Shown piece by piece: positions 1-8,780 of a stretch of 64,000 bases of DNA (its first letter is position 1; each line of letters opens with the position of its first letter). Source of the stretch: Yersinia massiliensis CCUG 53443. GTDB taxonomy: Bacteria > Pseudomonadota > Gammaproteobacteria > Enterobacterales > Enterobacteriaceae. The notes beneath the pieces were generated by a model, which saw only the letters and a program-made list of their open reading frames with translations, searched no databases and had not been told where the DNA came from. The stretch lies in the NCBI RefSeq assembly GCF_000312485.1, contig NZ_HE997643.1, forward strand, positions 858,806 to 922,805. The letters are read 5' to 3'. A program made the position numbers and the translations under genes.

Positions 1-943
1 TTGTTTCACCGTCGTTATCAAAAGTCCACGCTCGCATTTGGTAGTGGTGACCTAACTCATGCCATGGTCCCCATGCTTTTTTTAATAGCTCAGTCGTTAT
101 CACCTCTGGAATACCCGGCATGTTCGTTTTTAACCAGAAATTCGACGCTGACATGTAACCTGATGTGCTGTCAGACTTACTGGTGAACTGATATTGGAAT
201 GGGGTTGCACGATGGGGGAAGGCTCTTTTAGAACTGAGTCCAAATTGTTCTTCGGCGAGATCAACGATGCGGTCCCATAACACGAGTACTCCCTCAGGGT
301 CGGTTGCCTGCTTACGCATATTTTTAATTGGCATGGTGAGGATCATGCGCTTGCCAACCAGTTCAGCAAAAGGTGAGTCGCCATACTTTTTCAAACTTAT
401 CTGCCAATCTTCAGCGGTATTCTCACCTAGGATAAAGCGAGGCATTGGCTTTCCGCCTTCGAGCAAATTAATGATGATTTCGCTGCTGCCGGGTTGATTC
501 GTTGCAGCAAAATAAATTGCACCGGCATGCTTAACTTCGATTTCATTAATACCCGGTTTCAGTTTAACAATCTGCTTATCACGGTTTTCATCTTTACCCT
601 TATTGATTGGCACAATCCATAATTCAGGCAACAGATTAATGTCTTCGCCATGATGCTGATATTCAATCTTCAACGTCTCGCTTTTGTTCGCCCAGAAGCC
701 ACTGGATTGAGTCGGATGAGATAAGAACTTACGCTTCTGTTGCTCTAGAAAATAAGTGGGAGAACCGTTCTGGACTACCCGAATTTGTCGAGAGGCTTCA
801 AGATGATTGCCAGTTGTTTCAGCTTGTTGAACTGACGGGTTGACTCGAACATCTGAAACGGCCGCGGATAACGTGGATGAGAACCCCAAAGCAAGTAATA
901 AGCTCAGGGCAATAGGTGTAGTACGTAATTTAGGGGGTAACAT
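1..943 (-). CDS. Secreted M60 (enhancin-like) zinc metallopeptidase, 5' part only
   Basis: The reading frame opens with ATG at 943-941 behind a GGAGAT ribosome binding site and stays open to the left window edge, giving 314 residues and no stop. It begins with a classical signal peptide (basic start, hydrophobic stretch near residues 10-25, likely cleavage after SA-A around residue 28). At residues 295-299 lies HELGH, followed after 13 residues by Glu313, which fits the HExxH-x(8-28)-E zinc signature of the M60/enhancin family. Enhancins degrade mucin-type glycoproteins; bacterial relatives are host-interaction proteases. The C-terminal part, including any carbohydrate-binding modules, lies outside the window. 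It is transcribed away from mdtJ across a long AT-rich gap, suggesting an accessory gene. Family assignment is confident; substrate is inference. Confidence 0.85.
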   Translation of the reverse strand, partial: MLPPKLRTTPIALSLLLALGFSSTLSAAVSDVRVNPSVQQAETTGNHLEASRQIRVVQNGSPTYFLEQQKRKFLSHPTQSSGFWANKSETLKIEYQHHGEDINLLPELWIVPINKGKDENRDKQIVKLKPGINEIEVKHAGAIYFAATNQPGSSEIIINLLEGGKPMPRFILGENTAEDWQISLKKYGDSPFAELVGKRMILTMPIKNMRKQATDPEGVLVLWDRIVDLAEEQFGLSSKRAFPHRATPFQYQFTSKSDSTSGYMSASNFWLKTNMPGIPEVITTELLKKAWGPWHELGHHYQMRAWTFDNDGET

Positions 944-1944
944 AAAGCTATCTCCAGATAGCATTCAACTCCAATGAATTACAGTGAAGGCTGAATTAAG
1001 TTAAAAAGATAATTTACGGGAGAGGCACTCTAGCGCATCTATCCTTAATTGGGCTGTAGGGCTAAGGCGGGACCAACATAAGTCGAAAAAGGTCACAATT
1101 ATTAAGGCAGATAAGTGATAAATAATGATTTTAAGGGGGATTTTTAACTTATTTTATAAGGGAAAGAGATAACTTGGGCTCCTTAAAACTTTGTCATCCA
1201 ACATGGTGTGCCTATTTAACAAACACTTAGCAGCAATAAAGCGGTCGATAGACACGTTTGCTAATTAATATCTGACCCAAGCACATTAGCTCAATGAAAA
1301 GTAAACCAACCAGGCGTCACAGGCCAAAAGTGGGAGGATAAGGCTGAATTTTATTTTTCCATATCACTAACTTATTATTTTTAAATCTCTTTTTTAAACT
1401 ATTTGTCAAATTGATGGTTTGCTTTATAAAATTGGCTGTGGTAAAAATACAACAGTGAATTATTCCAACTTGATGAGGGTTTTAGGCGTATCGCACTGGT
1501 TTTTGCTAACAAGTATGTGGCACTAACAGGTGTAGCTAAAAAAAAGAGATATATTATGATTAAAACTAATGGAATTACTTTCAAACCGTCTACCTGCCAA
1601 CTCTTCCTGTCTGCCATTCTGGCCAGTGAGCATCACTGGTGCAGCGAGCTGTAGCGTCTTTCTTCTTCAGTCGTCAGTAAATTTTTGACAAAATTTATAC
1701 GCCAAGTGAGTTTCTATTTCTTACGGCCTATGCACGCCTATTCCTGAACTATAGGGCGTCGAATAAGGATAACCGTAATAAATAGACCTTAGCGTGCGTT
1801 TGTACCCGTTATTTCAAATTGTTGTACGTTTGCTGCCTTTGTTAAGCCAAAAGTCCGGCTCGAGTCAGCCTATCAGGATTAACAGATTTACCAGCTTCCT
1901 ACATCTTGAAATCTATCGGGTATCTGTATGTTAGGAGAAGAAAA
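944..1944. other. Gene-poor 1-kb spacer between the M60 gene and mdtJ
   Basis: AT-rich DNA separating two divergently transcribed genes. I see no convincing gene. A 72-codon minus-strand frame (1399-1617) has a hydrophobic segment but no ribosome binding site and no family I recognise. A TTGACA hexamer occurs at 1685-1690 without a good -10 at normal spacing. The only clear structure is the perfect inverted repeat at 1623-1639, listed separately. I looked for guanidine-type riboswitches ahead of the SMR genes and found none. Confidence 0.5.
1623..1639. repeat. Perfect inverted repeat, possible operator
   Basis: Arms CCAGTGA and TCACTGG around GCA. The 7-3-7 dyad is of operator size and has no T tract. 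It lies about 300 bp upstream of mdtJ and 680 bp upstream of the M60 gene. Function unknown. Confidence 0.4.
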
Positions 1945-2322
1945 ATGATTTATTGGATATTTTTAGGTTTAGCGATTGTCGCTGAAATTATTGGCACTTT
2001 GTCAATGAAATACGCCAGTGTCAGCGGTGAAATGATGGGGCATATCGTGATGTATTTTATGATAACTGGCTCCTATATTTTGCTCGCGCTGGCGGTAAAA
2101 AAAGTCGCCTTGGGTGTGGCTTATGCTTTATGGGAAGGGATCGGGATCCTGATTATCACTATTTTCAGCGTGCTGTGGTTTGATGAAAGTTTATCGGCAA
2201 TGAAAATAGCGGGTTTAGCGACCTTAGTGGCTGGCATCATGTTAGTGAAGTCGGGTACACGTAAACCGAAAAAGCCAAGCGACCAAAACAGGCGTGTAGG
2301 TGAGCATCATGCAACAGCTTGA
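1945..2322 (+). CDS. mdtJ: Spermidine export protein MdtJ (SMR family)
   Basis: A 125-residue four-helix inner-membrane protein of the small multidrug resistance family. MdtJ and MdtI form a heteromeric complex that exports spermidine. The start at 1945 is preferred over an upstream in-frame ATG at 1906 because AGGAG at 1933-1937 sits at the right distance and the protein then begins like E. coli MdtJ ([11 protein letters not shown]). The family Glu in helix 1 (VAEIIGT) and the segment [12 protein letters not shown] are present. The C-terminus is a short basic, polar tail. It overlaps mdtI by 14 nt, so the two are translationally coupled. Confidence 0.95.
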   Translation: MIYWIFLGLAIVAEIIGTLSMKYASVSGEMMGHIVMYFMITGSYILLALAVKKVALGVAYALWEGIGILIITIFSVLWFDESLSAMKIAGLATLVAGIMLVKSGTRKPKKPSDQNRRVGEHHATA

Positions 2323-2638
2323 GTTGTACCATATTGCTTTTCTGATTTTGGCGGTCATTCTGGAGATTATCGCGAATATCTTGCTGAAAATGTCAGATGG
2401 TTTTCGCCGCGTGTGGCTGGGTATCTTATCGTTACTGTCGGTATTAGGGGCATTTAGTGCTTTGGCACAAGCGGTAAAAGGCATTGAGTTGTCAGTAGCT
2501 TATGCTTTGTGGGGCGGTTTTGGTATTGCCGCAACAGTGGCTGCCGGTTGGATTCTATTTAACCAAAGGCTCAACTATAAAGGCTGGATAGGCTTGGCGT
2601 TGCTACTGGCTGGAATGGTCATGATCAAGCTGTCTTGA
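2309..2638 (+). CDS. mdtI: Spermidine export protein MdtI (SMR family)
   Basis: A 109-residue SMR protein, the same length as E. coli MdtI, with four predicted transmembrane helices, the helix-1 glutamate in AVILEIIAN and the conserved [14 protein letters not shown] segment. It is the obligate partner of MdtJ in spermidine efflux. A GTG at 2300 is in frame, but ATG 2309 gives the family length and has AGGTG just upstream. It starts inside the end of mdtJ, the usual arrangement for this pair. A strong hairpin lies 36 bp after the stop. Confidence 0.95.
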   Translation: MQQLELYHIAFLILAVILEIIANILLKMSDGFRRVWLGILSLLSVLGAFSALAQAVKGIELSVAYALWGGFGIAATVAAGWILFNQRLNYKGWIGLALLLAGMVMIKLS

Positions 2639-2674
2639 TATCGACGGTATACTGTAAGTTACATCGGAAAGTCA

Positions 2675-2699
2675 GTTGCAGGGGAAATGCCCCTGCAAC
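2675..2699. terminator. Strong hairpin between convergent mdtI and yoaB
   Basis: Perfect 10-bp stem (GTTGCAGGGG / CCCCTGCAAC) with a 5-nt loop between two convergent genes. It has no T tract on either strand, so it may act as a transcript-end protecting hairpin or a weak bidirectional terminator rather than a canonical intrinsic one. Confidence 0.5.
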
Positions 2700-2749
2700 A
2701 CTCATGGCGACAGAATAATTTTTGACTTTTGCCCGTAAGAGGCAGAAAA

Positions 2750-3094
2750 CTAGATTGCTGCAATGATCTTAATTTCAACTTTATAGTTCGGATTCATCAA
2801 TTTGGCCTCGACGGTACAACGTACCGGTGCATTGCCATCAACGACCCAAGCGTCCCAAGCTGCATTCATCGCAGCGAAATCTGCCTTATCCGCCAAGAAA
2901 ATGGTGGCATCTAGAATCCGACTTTTATCAGAACCCAGTTGGTTCAATATCATATCGATAGCAGCCAAGGTGTTGGCCGTTTGCGCAGTGGCATCAGCGT
3001 CCAAATTTTCCGGCACGCTGGTGTAATAGATGGTGTCGTTGTGAACTACCGCATCAGACCAACGTTTTTCTGGATTAATTCGCTCAATACTCAT
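2750..3094 (-). CDS. yoaB: RidA-family protein YoaB
   Basis: 114 residues, the same length as E. coli YoaB and closely similar throughout. RidA (YjgF/YER057c/UK114) proteins are small trimeric cytosolic enzymes; the prototype hydrolyses reactive enamine/imine intermediates made by PLP enzymes. The family arginine is present in APVRCTVEA, and the C-terminal segment VEIKIIAAI is typical. The YoaB subgroup has not been assigned a firm substrate, so deaminase activity is inferred. It is divergent from yoaA with 129 bp between the start codons, the same pairing as in E. coli. Confidence 0.93.
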   Translation of the reverse strand: MSIERINPEKRWSDAVVHNDTIYYTSVPENLDADATAQTANTLAAIDMILNQLGSDKSRILDATIFLADKADFAAMNAAWDAWVVDGNAPVRCTVEAKLMNPNYKVEIKIIAAI

Positions 3095-3223
3095 TTTCGC
3101 TCCCTTGCATCAATGTCAATCTCAGTTGTTGGCGTAAGGGTAGCATAGCTTGTGGCGAGAATGTGTGGTCGTAGGGCGATAGGATTGGCATAATCAGCGC
3201 TGATTTCGCCCGGAAGAGACAGA

Positions 3224-5134
3224 GTGATAGACGATTTTGCAACAGATGGCGTATTAGCGCAGGCCATTACAGGTTTTAATCCCCGAGAATCCCAACGCCT
3301 GATGGCTGCGGCTATCAGTGAATCTATTGATGCCAAGCAGCAATTGGTCGTAGAGGCGGGCACCGGCACGGGTAAAACATTTGCCTATTTGGCACCGGCA
3401 TTACGGGCTGATTGCAAAGTGATCATTTCTACCGGCTCTAAAGCGTTGCAGGACCAACTCTATTCTCGCGATCTGCCGACAGTTGCCAGTGCGTTAAAAT
3501 ACAAAGGGAAGTTGGCTTTACTGAAAGGGCGCTCAAACTACCTTTGTCTAGAACGTCTTGAGCAACAATCATTAGCTGGTGGCGAGTTGGCCAGTGAGAC
3601 ATTGGTCGATTTGGTTCGTTTGCGAGGGTGGTCGGCGGAAACTGTTGATGGCGATATCAGCACTTGTGGACAAGTCGCGGAGGACAGTTTCGTCTGGCCA
3701 TTGGTCACTAGCACCAATGATAACTGTCTGGGCAGCGACTGCCCGTTGTATAAAGAGTGTTTCGTGGTGAAAGCTCGGCGTAAAGCGATGGACGCTGATG
3801 TTGTCGTGGTTAACCATCATTTATTTCTGGCCGATATGGTGGTCAAAGAGAGTGGTTTTGCTGAGCTAATTCCCACCGCAGATGTGATGATTTTCGATGA
3901 AGCTCATCAAATCCCTGATATTGCCAGTCAATACTTTGGTCAGCAGCTCTCCAGCAGGCAACTGATGGATCTGGCGAAAGACATTATTATTGCTTATCGC
4001 ACAGAAGTACGGGATTCCGCACAGTTGCAGAAAAGTGCTGACCGGTTGTCGCAAAGCACCCAAGACTTCCGTTTGGTGTTGGGCGACCCCGGTTATCGTG
4101 GCAATTTACGTGATGTCATGGAGCAACCTGCTATTCAACGTGCGTTGTTGCTGCTCGATGATGCGCTAGAACTCTGCTACGACGTCATGAAATTGTCATT
4201 GGGGCGCTCAGCCATGCTAGATGCGGCCTTTGAACGTGCCACAGTTTACCGTAACCGCCTTAAACGTTTAAAAGACGTCACAATGCCAGGTTACAGCTAT
4301 TGGTATGAGTGCAATTCACGCCATTTTGTTTTAGCGCTGACGCCGCTTTCTGTCTCTGACCGTTTTCGCGAATTAATCGAAGAGAAACCGGGAACCTGGA
4401 TTTTCACCTCCGCGACGTTATCTGTTAATGATCAATTGTCGCATTTCACCACTCGATTAGGCCTGACGAACGCTAAAACTTTGCTGTTACCCAGTCCATT
4501 TGACTATGCCAATCAAGCCTTGCTCTGTGTTCCGCGTAATCTCCCTTCCGCTAATGAGCCAGGTGCTGCACGAAAATTGGCGGTCATGCTCAAACCGCTG
4601 ATTGATGCGAATAAAGGACGTTGTTTCTTCTTATGTACTTCTCATCAGATGATGCGAGGGCTGGCGGAGGAGTTTCGCGCCAGTATGACCTTACCGGTAT
4701 TGGTTCAAGGTGAAACCAGCAAAGGTCAGTTACTGGCGCAGTTTGTGGCGGCAGGTAATGCTTTATTAGTGGCCACCAGCAGTTTTTGGGAAGGGGTGGA
4801 TGTGCGCGGGGATGCATTATCTTGCGTTATCATCGATAAACTACCATTCACCTCACCAGATGATCCTTTACTAAAAGCTCGAATTGAGGATTGCCGGTTA
4901 CGTGGGGGGGACCCGTTTAACGATGTGCAATTGCCTGATGCGGTCATTACGCTAAAACAAGGGGTGGGGCGTCTGATTCGTGACATTGATGATCGTGGGG
5001 TATTGGTCATTTGTGATAATCGGCTAGTGATGCGGCCTTATGGCGCAATGTTCCTTAATAGTCTGCCGCCCGCCCCCCGAACGCGTAACTTGGCGAAAGC
5101 CATCGCTTTTCTCCAGCAGCGCAAGCCAGATTAA
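3224..5134 (+). CDS. yoaA: DinG/XPD-family DNA helicase YoaA
   Basis: 636 residues, the same length as E. coli YoaA. This is a superfamily-2 5'-3' helicase of the XPD/DinG group; in E. coli it binds the HolC (chi) subunit of DNA polymerase III and aids repair of stalled forks. Walker A GTGTGKT is at residues 46-52 and the DEAH box at 225-228. Cysteines 108, 168, 173 and 179 fit the four ligands of the XPD-type 4Fe-4S cluster. Helicase motifs V and VI are visible as SSFWEGVDVRG and QGVGRLIRD near the C-terminus. An ATP-dependent helicase with an iron-sulfur cluster is therefore well supported. tsaB follows after 81 bp. Confidence 0.96.
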   Translation: MIDDFATDGVLAQAITGFNPRESQRLMAAAISESIDAKQQLVVEAGTGTGKTFAYLAPALRADCKVIISTGSKALQDQLYSRDLPTVASALKYKGKLALLKGRSNYLCLERLEQQSLAGGELASETLVDLVRLRGWSAETVDGDISTCGQVAEDSFVWPLVTSTNDNCLGSDCPLYKECFVVKARRKAMDADVVVVNHHLFLADMVVKESGFAELIPTADVMIFDEAHQIPDIASQYFGQQLSSRQLMDLAKDIIIAYRTEVRDSAQLQKSADRLSQSTQDFRLVLGDPGYRGNLRDVMEQPAIQRALLLLDDALELCYDVMKLSLGRSAMLDAAFERATVYRNRLKRLKDVTMPGYSYWYECNSRHFVLALTPLSVSDRFRELIEEKPGTWIFTSATLSVNDQLSHFTTRLGLTNAKTLLLPSPFDYANQALLCVPRNLPSANEPGAARKLAVMLKPLIDANKGRCFFLCTSHQMMRGLAEEFRASMTLPVLVQGETSKGQLLAQFVAAGNALLVATSSFWEGVDVRGDALSCVIIDKLPFTSPDDPLLKARIEDCRLRGGDPFNDVQLPDAVITLKQGVGRLIRDIDDRGVLVICDNRLVMRPYGAMFLNSLPPAPRTRNLAKAIAFLQQRKPD

Positions 5135-5215
5135 GCGAGCAAGGGCAAAGCGAGGAAGGGTGTGCTATCATGCGCGCCCTGTGTTGAATTCATATTTTTT
5201 CCTGCCGAGGTTGGC

Positions 5216-5914
5216 ATGTCCACGCGAATTTTAGCGATCGATACCGCAACAGAAGCTTGTTCAGTTGCACTCTGGAATAACGGCGACGTTCATGCGTTGT
5301 TCGAGCTTTGTCCACGGGAACACACCCAACGAATTTTACCGATGGTGCAGCAAATTTTAGCTGAATCGGGCATTGCTTTAGGCCAGCTTGATGCACTCGC
5401 TTTTGGTCGTGGCCCTGGTAGTTTTACCGGCGTACGTATTGGTATTGGCATTGGGCAGGGACTGGCACTGGGTGCAGATTTGCCAATGATTGGGGTATCC
5501 ACCTTACAAACTATGGCGCAAGGGGCATTTCGTCTCGCTGGCGCTTCTCGAGTGTTGGCTGCGATAGATGCTCGAATGGGTGAGGTTTATTGGGGGGAGT
5601 TTGAGCGAAATACCGAAGGGCAGTGGCTTGGTGATACGACTGAAGCGGTGATGACGCCAGCACAGGCGCAGGTTCGCGCTGAAGTGTTGAGTGGTCATTG
5701 GGCAACGGTCGGCACGGGTTGGCAAACTTACCCAGATTTGATTAGCGGTGAGCATTTGTTGTTGGCTGATGGTCAAATGGTTTTGCCTCACGCCGAAGAT
5801 ATGCTGCCTTTGGCACTGTCATTATGGGCGAGTGGAAAAGCCGTCAGCGTGGAAAATGCTGAACCAGTATATTTGCGTAATGAAGTGACTTGGAAGAAAT
5901 TGCCTGGCCGTTAA
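5216..5914 (+). CDS. tsaB: tRNA t6A threonylcarbamoyl transferase subunit TsaB
   Basis: 232 residues against 231 in E. coli TsaB (YeaZ). It is an ASKHA-fold protein that dimerises with TsaD and, with TsaE and TsaC, makes the t6A37 modification of ANN-decoding tRNAs in the cytosol; it is essential in E. coli. The N-terminal [15 protein letters not shown] and [15 protein letters not shown] segments are diagnostic. A longer frame starts at 5162, but ATG 5216 gives the family N-terminus. TsaB lacks the metal-binding histidines of TsaD, as expected. It probably shares transcription with yoaA upstream. Confidence 0.96.
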   Translation: MSTRILAIDTATEACSVALWNNGDVHALFELCPREHTQRILPMVQQILAESGIALGQLDALAFGRGPGSFTGVRIGIGIGQGLALGADLPMIGVSTLQTMAQGAFRLAGASRVLAAIDARMGEVYWGEFERNTEGQWLGDTTEAVMTPAQAQVRAEVLSGHWATVGTGWQTYPDLISGEHLLLADGQMVLPHAEDMLPLALSLWASGKAVSVENAEPVYLRNEVTWKKLPGR

Positions 5915-6023
5915 AAGTGTGTTGTTCCACATTTACCGATTGAAAATAATGAGCTGAGCAACTTGTTATCGGAATTAGAGTCTAAAATATCAGAATAGCT
6001 AATGATAATAGGGCGTACAGACT

Positions 6024-6626
6024 ATGATGATAAAAACATCGATAACTCAATCGACAAATCATAAAAACCGTAAATGGAGACGAGGTTTTCTGGGCTTGGG
6101 GGCTCTATTACTGTCTGGTTGTGTGACGATCCCGCCTGCGATTCAGGGTACGACAGCCACGCCACAGCAAAATCTTAATTTGGTTCGAACCGATCCAACG
6201 GTCTTTGTCGGTCAAGAAGCGCGTTTTGGTGGCACGGTCATCAGTGTAGCGAACGAGGTACACCGTACCCGCCTTGAGATTTCAAGTGTGCCGTTAGATT
6301 CTGGTGCCAGACCTATTTTGGGTGAACCTTCGCAAGGGCGAGTGATTGCCTATGTGAATGGCTTCCTCGAGCCAGCCGATTTCCGTGGTCATCTCGTCAC
6401 GGTTGTCGGGCCAATTACCGGTGTTGAAGAAGGTCGCATTGGCAAGACGCCCTATAAGTTCGTCGTGATGAATGCCACAGGGTATAAGCGTTGGCATATT
6501 GAACAGCAAGTGATGATGCCACCTACTATGGGGCCATGGGGCTACCGTCATCCAGATATGTGGGGACCAGGCTGGGGATGGTACGGTCCCGGTCCAATGC
6601 CAATACAAACTATCGTGACTGAATAG
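6024..6626 (+). CDS. yeaY: Slp-family outer-membrane lipoprotein (YeaY-like)
   Basis: 200 residues with a lipobox LLSGC (Cys33), so a lipoprotein; the residues after Cys (VT) do not give the Asp+2 inner-membrane retention signal, favouring the outer membrane. The body matches the Slp family of starvation-inducible lipoproteins ([35 protein letters not shown]). The C-terminus is rich in Gly, Trp and Pro (about residues 172-193). The n-region contains RRGFL, twin-arginine-like, which E. coli YeaY lacks. ATG 6024 and ATG 6027 are both possible starts. Physiological function of the family is unknown. It lies between tsaB and fadD as in E. coli. Confidence 0.9.
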   Translation: MMIKTSITQSTNHKNRKWRRGFLGLGALLLSGCVTIPPAIQGTTATPQQNLNLVRTDPTVFVGQEARFGGTVISVANEVHRTRLEISSVPLDSGARPILGEPSQGRVIAYVNGFLEPADFRGHLVTVVGPITGVEEGRIGKTPYKFVVMNATGYKRWHIEQQVMMPPTMGPWGYRHPDMWGPGWGWYGPGPMPIQTIVTE

Positions 6627-6659
6627 CGCGATTTGTTTAAATGGTGATATGAAGAAGAT

Positions 6660-6685
6660 AAGGCGCTGAATATAGCGCCTTTTTT
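6660..6685 (+). terminator. Intrinsic terminator after yeaY
   Basis: 8-bp stem AAGGCGCT / AGCGCCTT with a 6-nt loop followed by a run of six T (6680-6685), 33 bp after the yeaY stop. Confidence 0.9.
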
Positions 6686-6880
6686 ATGTGTGTCAGAGTA
6701 CGGGACTTAGTTGAAATAATTATAAAATCAATCTGTTAGGTTTTATTACATGAATGTAAAATATTAACCAGTTGATTTTGTTAGATATTAATGAGTGACT
6801 GTCGCCACCTTAGTCTTATCTGGAACTATGGCACAAGAAAATAGTGATGTATCTCCCAACCTTAAAATTGTTTAAAAGCA

Positions 6881-6897
6881 AACTGGTACGCTGAGTT
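6881..6897 (+). promoter_or_regulatory. Probable FadR operator of fadD
   Basis: AACTGGTACGCTGAGTT lies 72 bp before the fadD start. It has the CTGGT-N5-GAGTT layout of FadR sites and, from memory, differs from the E. coli fadD upstream operator at only a few positions. fadR itself is in this window (17310-18029) with a conserved DNA-binding domain. FadR represses fadD until long-chain acyl-CoA is present. Confidence 0.7.
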
Positions 6898-6969
6898 AAA
6901 ATATTGTTAAAGTTCTGGTGTAAATTTGGGTCTTTCTTAGCGACCAATAACAATTTCAGGAGTACTACC

Positions 6970-8664
6970 TTGGAAAAAGTATGGCTAAAGCGTTATCCGG
7001 CAGATGTTCCCGCAGAAATAGACCCGGATCGCTATTCTTCTTTGGTGGAAATGTTTGAGAACGCAGCGTTGCGATATGCGGACCAACCTGCATTCATCAA
7101 TATGGGCGAGGTCATGACTTTCCGTAAATTGGAAGAACGTAGTCGTGCTTTCGCTGCTTATTTGCAGCAAGGTTTGGGTTTGCAAAAGGGTGACCGAGTC
7201 GCTTTAATGATGCCTAACCTGCTGCAATATCCTATTGCTCTGTTTGGTATTTTACGTGCAGGCATGGTTGTAGTGAACGTTAACCCGCTCTACACCCCAC
7301 GCGAGTTGGAACATCAGTTGACGGATAGCGGCGCTGCGGCAATCGTTATCGTCTCTAACTTTGCTCATACGCTAGAAAAAGTGGTTTTTAACACCCAAGT
7401 TAAACACGTTATTTTAACGCGTATGGGCGATCAATTGTCCACAGCGAAAGGGACGCTAGTGAATTTCGTGGTGAAATACATTAAGCGGCTCGTACCCAAA
7501 TACTATTTACCGGATGCCATTTCTTTCCGTACTGCGTTGCAAAAAGGCCGACGTCTACAATACGTTAAACCGGATGTCATCAACACTGATCTGGCATTTT
7601 TGCAGTATACCGGCGGTACGACCGGTGTCGCGAAAGGGGCGATGTTAACTCACCGCAATATGCAATCAAATTTGGAACAGGCAAAAGCAGCTTATGCGCC
7701 CTTGCTCCAGCCTAGTCATGAATTAGTGGTCACTGCGTTGCCGCTTTACCACATTTTTGCGTTAACAATGAATTGCCTGCTATTTATTGAATTAGGCGGA
7801 CGTAGCTTACTGATCACCAACCCGCGAGATATTCCCGGATTGGTGAAAGAGCTAAGCCATTATCCCTTCACCGCCATGACGGGAGTGAATACGCTATTCA
7901 ATGCGTTGTTAAACAACGAAGAATTTCACAAGCTAGATTTTTCCACACTACGGTTATCGGTAGGTGGCGGTATGCCAGTCCAGCAAGCCGTGGCTGAACG
8001 GTGGGAAAAGCTCACTGGGAAGCATTTGCTCGAAGGTTATGGCTTGACCGAGTGTTCGCCATTAGTGACGGGTAACCCTTATGATTTGAAACATTACAGC
8101 GGCAGTATTGGTTTGCCAGTCCCCTCAACAGATGTTCGATTGGTCGATGATGAAGGCCAAGAAGTGGCATTCGGTGAGCCGGGTGAACTATGGGTGCGTG
8201 GCCCACAAGTTATGTTAGGCTATTGGCAACGGCCAGCCGCCACAGATGAAGTCCTAAAAGACGGATGGCTAGCGACAGGTGATATCGCGACACTTGATGA
8301 ACAGGGTTTCTTACGCATTGTCGATCGTAAGAAAGACATGATTTTGGTTTCAGGTTTTAACGTCTATCCCAATGAGATTGAAGATGTCGTCGCGTTGCAT
8401 TCAAAAGTGCTGGAGTCTGCGGTCATTGGCGTGCCTAATGAGGTTTCCGGTGAGGCAGTGAAACTGTTTGTCGTGAAAAAAGATGCGTCACTGACACAGG
8501 AAGAACTGCTAACCCATTGCCGTCGCTACCTTACTGGGTATAAAGTACCGAAAATAGTAGAATTCCGTGATGAGTTGCCGAAATCGAATGTCGGCAAGAT
8601 TTTACGAAGGGAATTGCGTGACGAATTGGTTATGAATAAGTCTGGCGATCAAGACGCAGCTTAA
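6970..8664 (+). CDS. fadD: Long-chain fatty-acid-CoA ligase FadD
   Basis: 564 residues from a TTG start at 6970; E. coli fadD (561 residues) also uses TTG, and AGGAG at 6958-6962 supports this start over the frame's upstream opening at 6904. FadD couples uptake and activation of exogenous long-chain fatty acids at the inner membrane by forming acyl-AMP and then acyl-CoA for beta-oxidation. The P-loop [11 protein letters not shown] (near residue 213), the GYGLTECSP motif, TGDIA and the acyl-CoA synthetase signature around [20 protein letters not shown] are intact. A FadR operator lies upstream and a terminator follows. It is a single-gene unit ahead of rnd. Confidence 0.97.
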   Translation: MEKVWLKRYPADVPAEIDPDRYSSLVEMFENAALRYADQPAFINMGEVMTFRKLEERSRAFAAYLQQGLGLQKGDRVALMMPNLLQYPIALFGILRAGMVVVNVNPLYTPRELEHQLTDSGAAAIVIVSNFAHTLEKVVFNTQVKHVILTRMGDQLSTAKGTLVNFVVKYIKRLVPKYYLPDAISFRTALQKGRRLQYVKPDVINTDLAFLQYTGGTTGVAKGAMLTHRNMQSNLEQAKAAYAPLLQPSHELVVTALPLYHIFALTMNCLLFIELGGRSLLITNPRDIPGLVKELSHYPFTAMTGVNTLFNALLNNEEFHKLDFSTLRLSVGGGMPVQQAVAERWEKLTGKHLLEGYGLTECSPLVTGNPYDLKHYSGSIGLPVPSTDVRLVDDEGQEVAFGEPGELWVRGPQVMLGYWQRPAATDEVLKDGWLATGDIATLDEQGFLRIVDRKKDMILVSGFNVYPNEIEDVVALHSKVLESAVIGVPNEVSGEAVKLFVVKKDASLTQEELLTHCRRYLTGYKVPKIVEFRDELPKSNVGKILRRELRDELVMNKSGDQDAA

Positions 8665-8693
8665 CGTAACAGCATCACCCAATCATTATCCAC

Positions 8694-8715
8694 AACGCCG
8701 GTCATCACCGGCGTT
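8694..8715 (+). terminator. Intrinsic terminator after fadD
   Basis: AACGCCGG / CCGGCGTT 8-bp stem with a 6-nt loop, followed by a T-rich stretch (8715-8724). It lies 30 bp after the fadD stop. Confidence 0.75.
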
Positions 8716-8780
8716 GTTGTGTTTGCCATATATAGCCGCACTTGCAAAAGAGCGGGTATAACGACCATGAGAATGACGTT

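Noticed and set aside
267..497. Open frame on the plus strand near the left end
   Set aside because: It is the reverse strand of the M60 protease gene, which has a signal peptide, ribosome site and catalytic motif.
1685..1713. TTGACA upstream of mdtJ as a promoter
   Set aside because: No acceptable -10 hexamer at 15-19 bp.
1700..1944. Guanidine (ykkC or mini-ykkC) riboswitch ahead of the SMR pair
   Set aside because: No paired ACGR hairpins or ykkC core; the genes match spermidine exporter MdtJI rather than guanidinium exporters.
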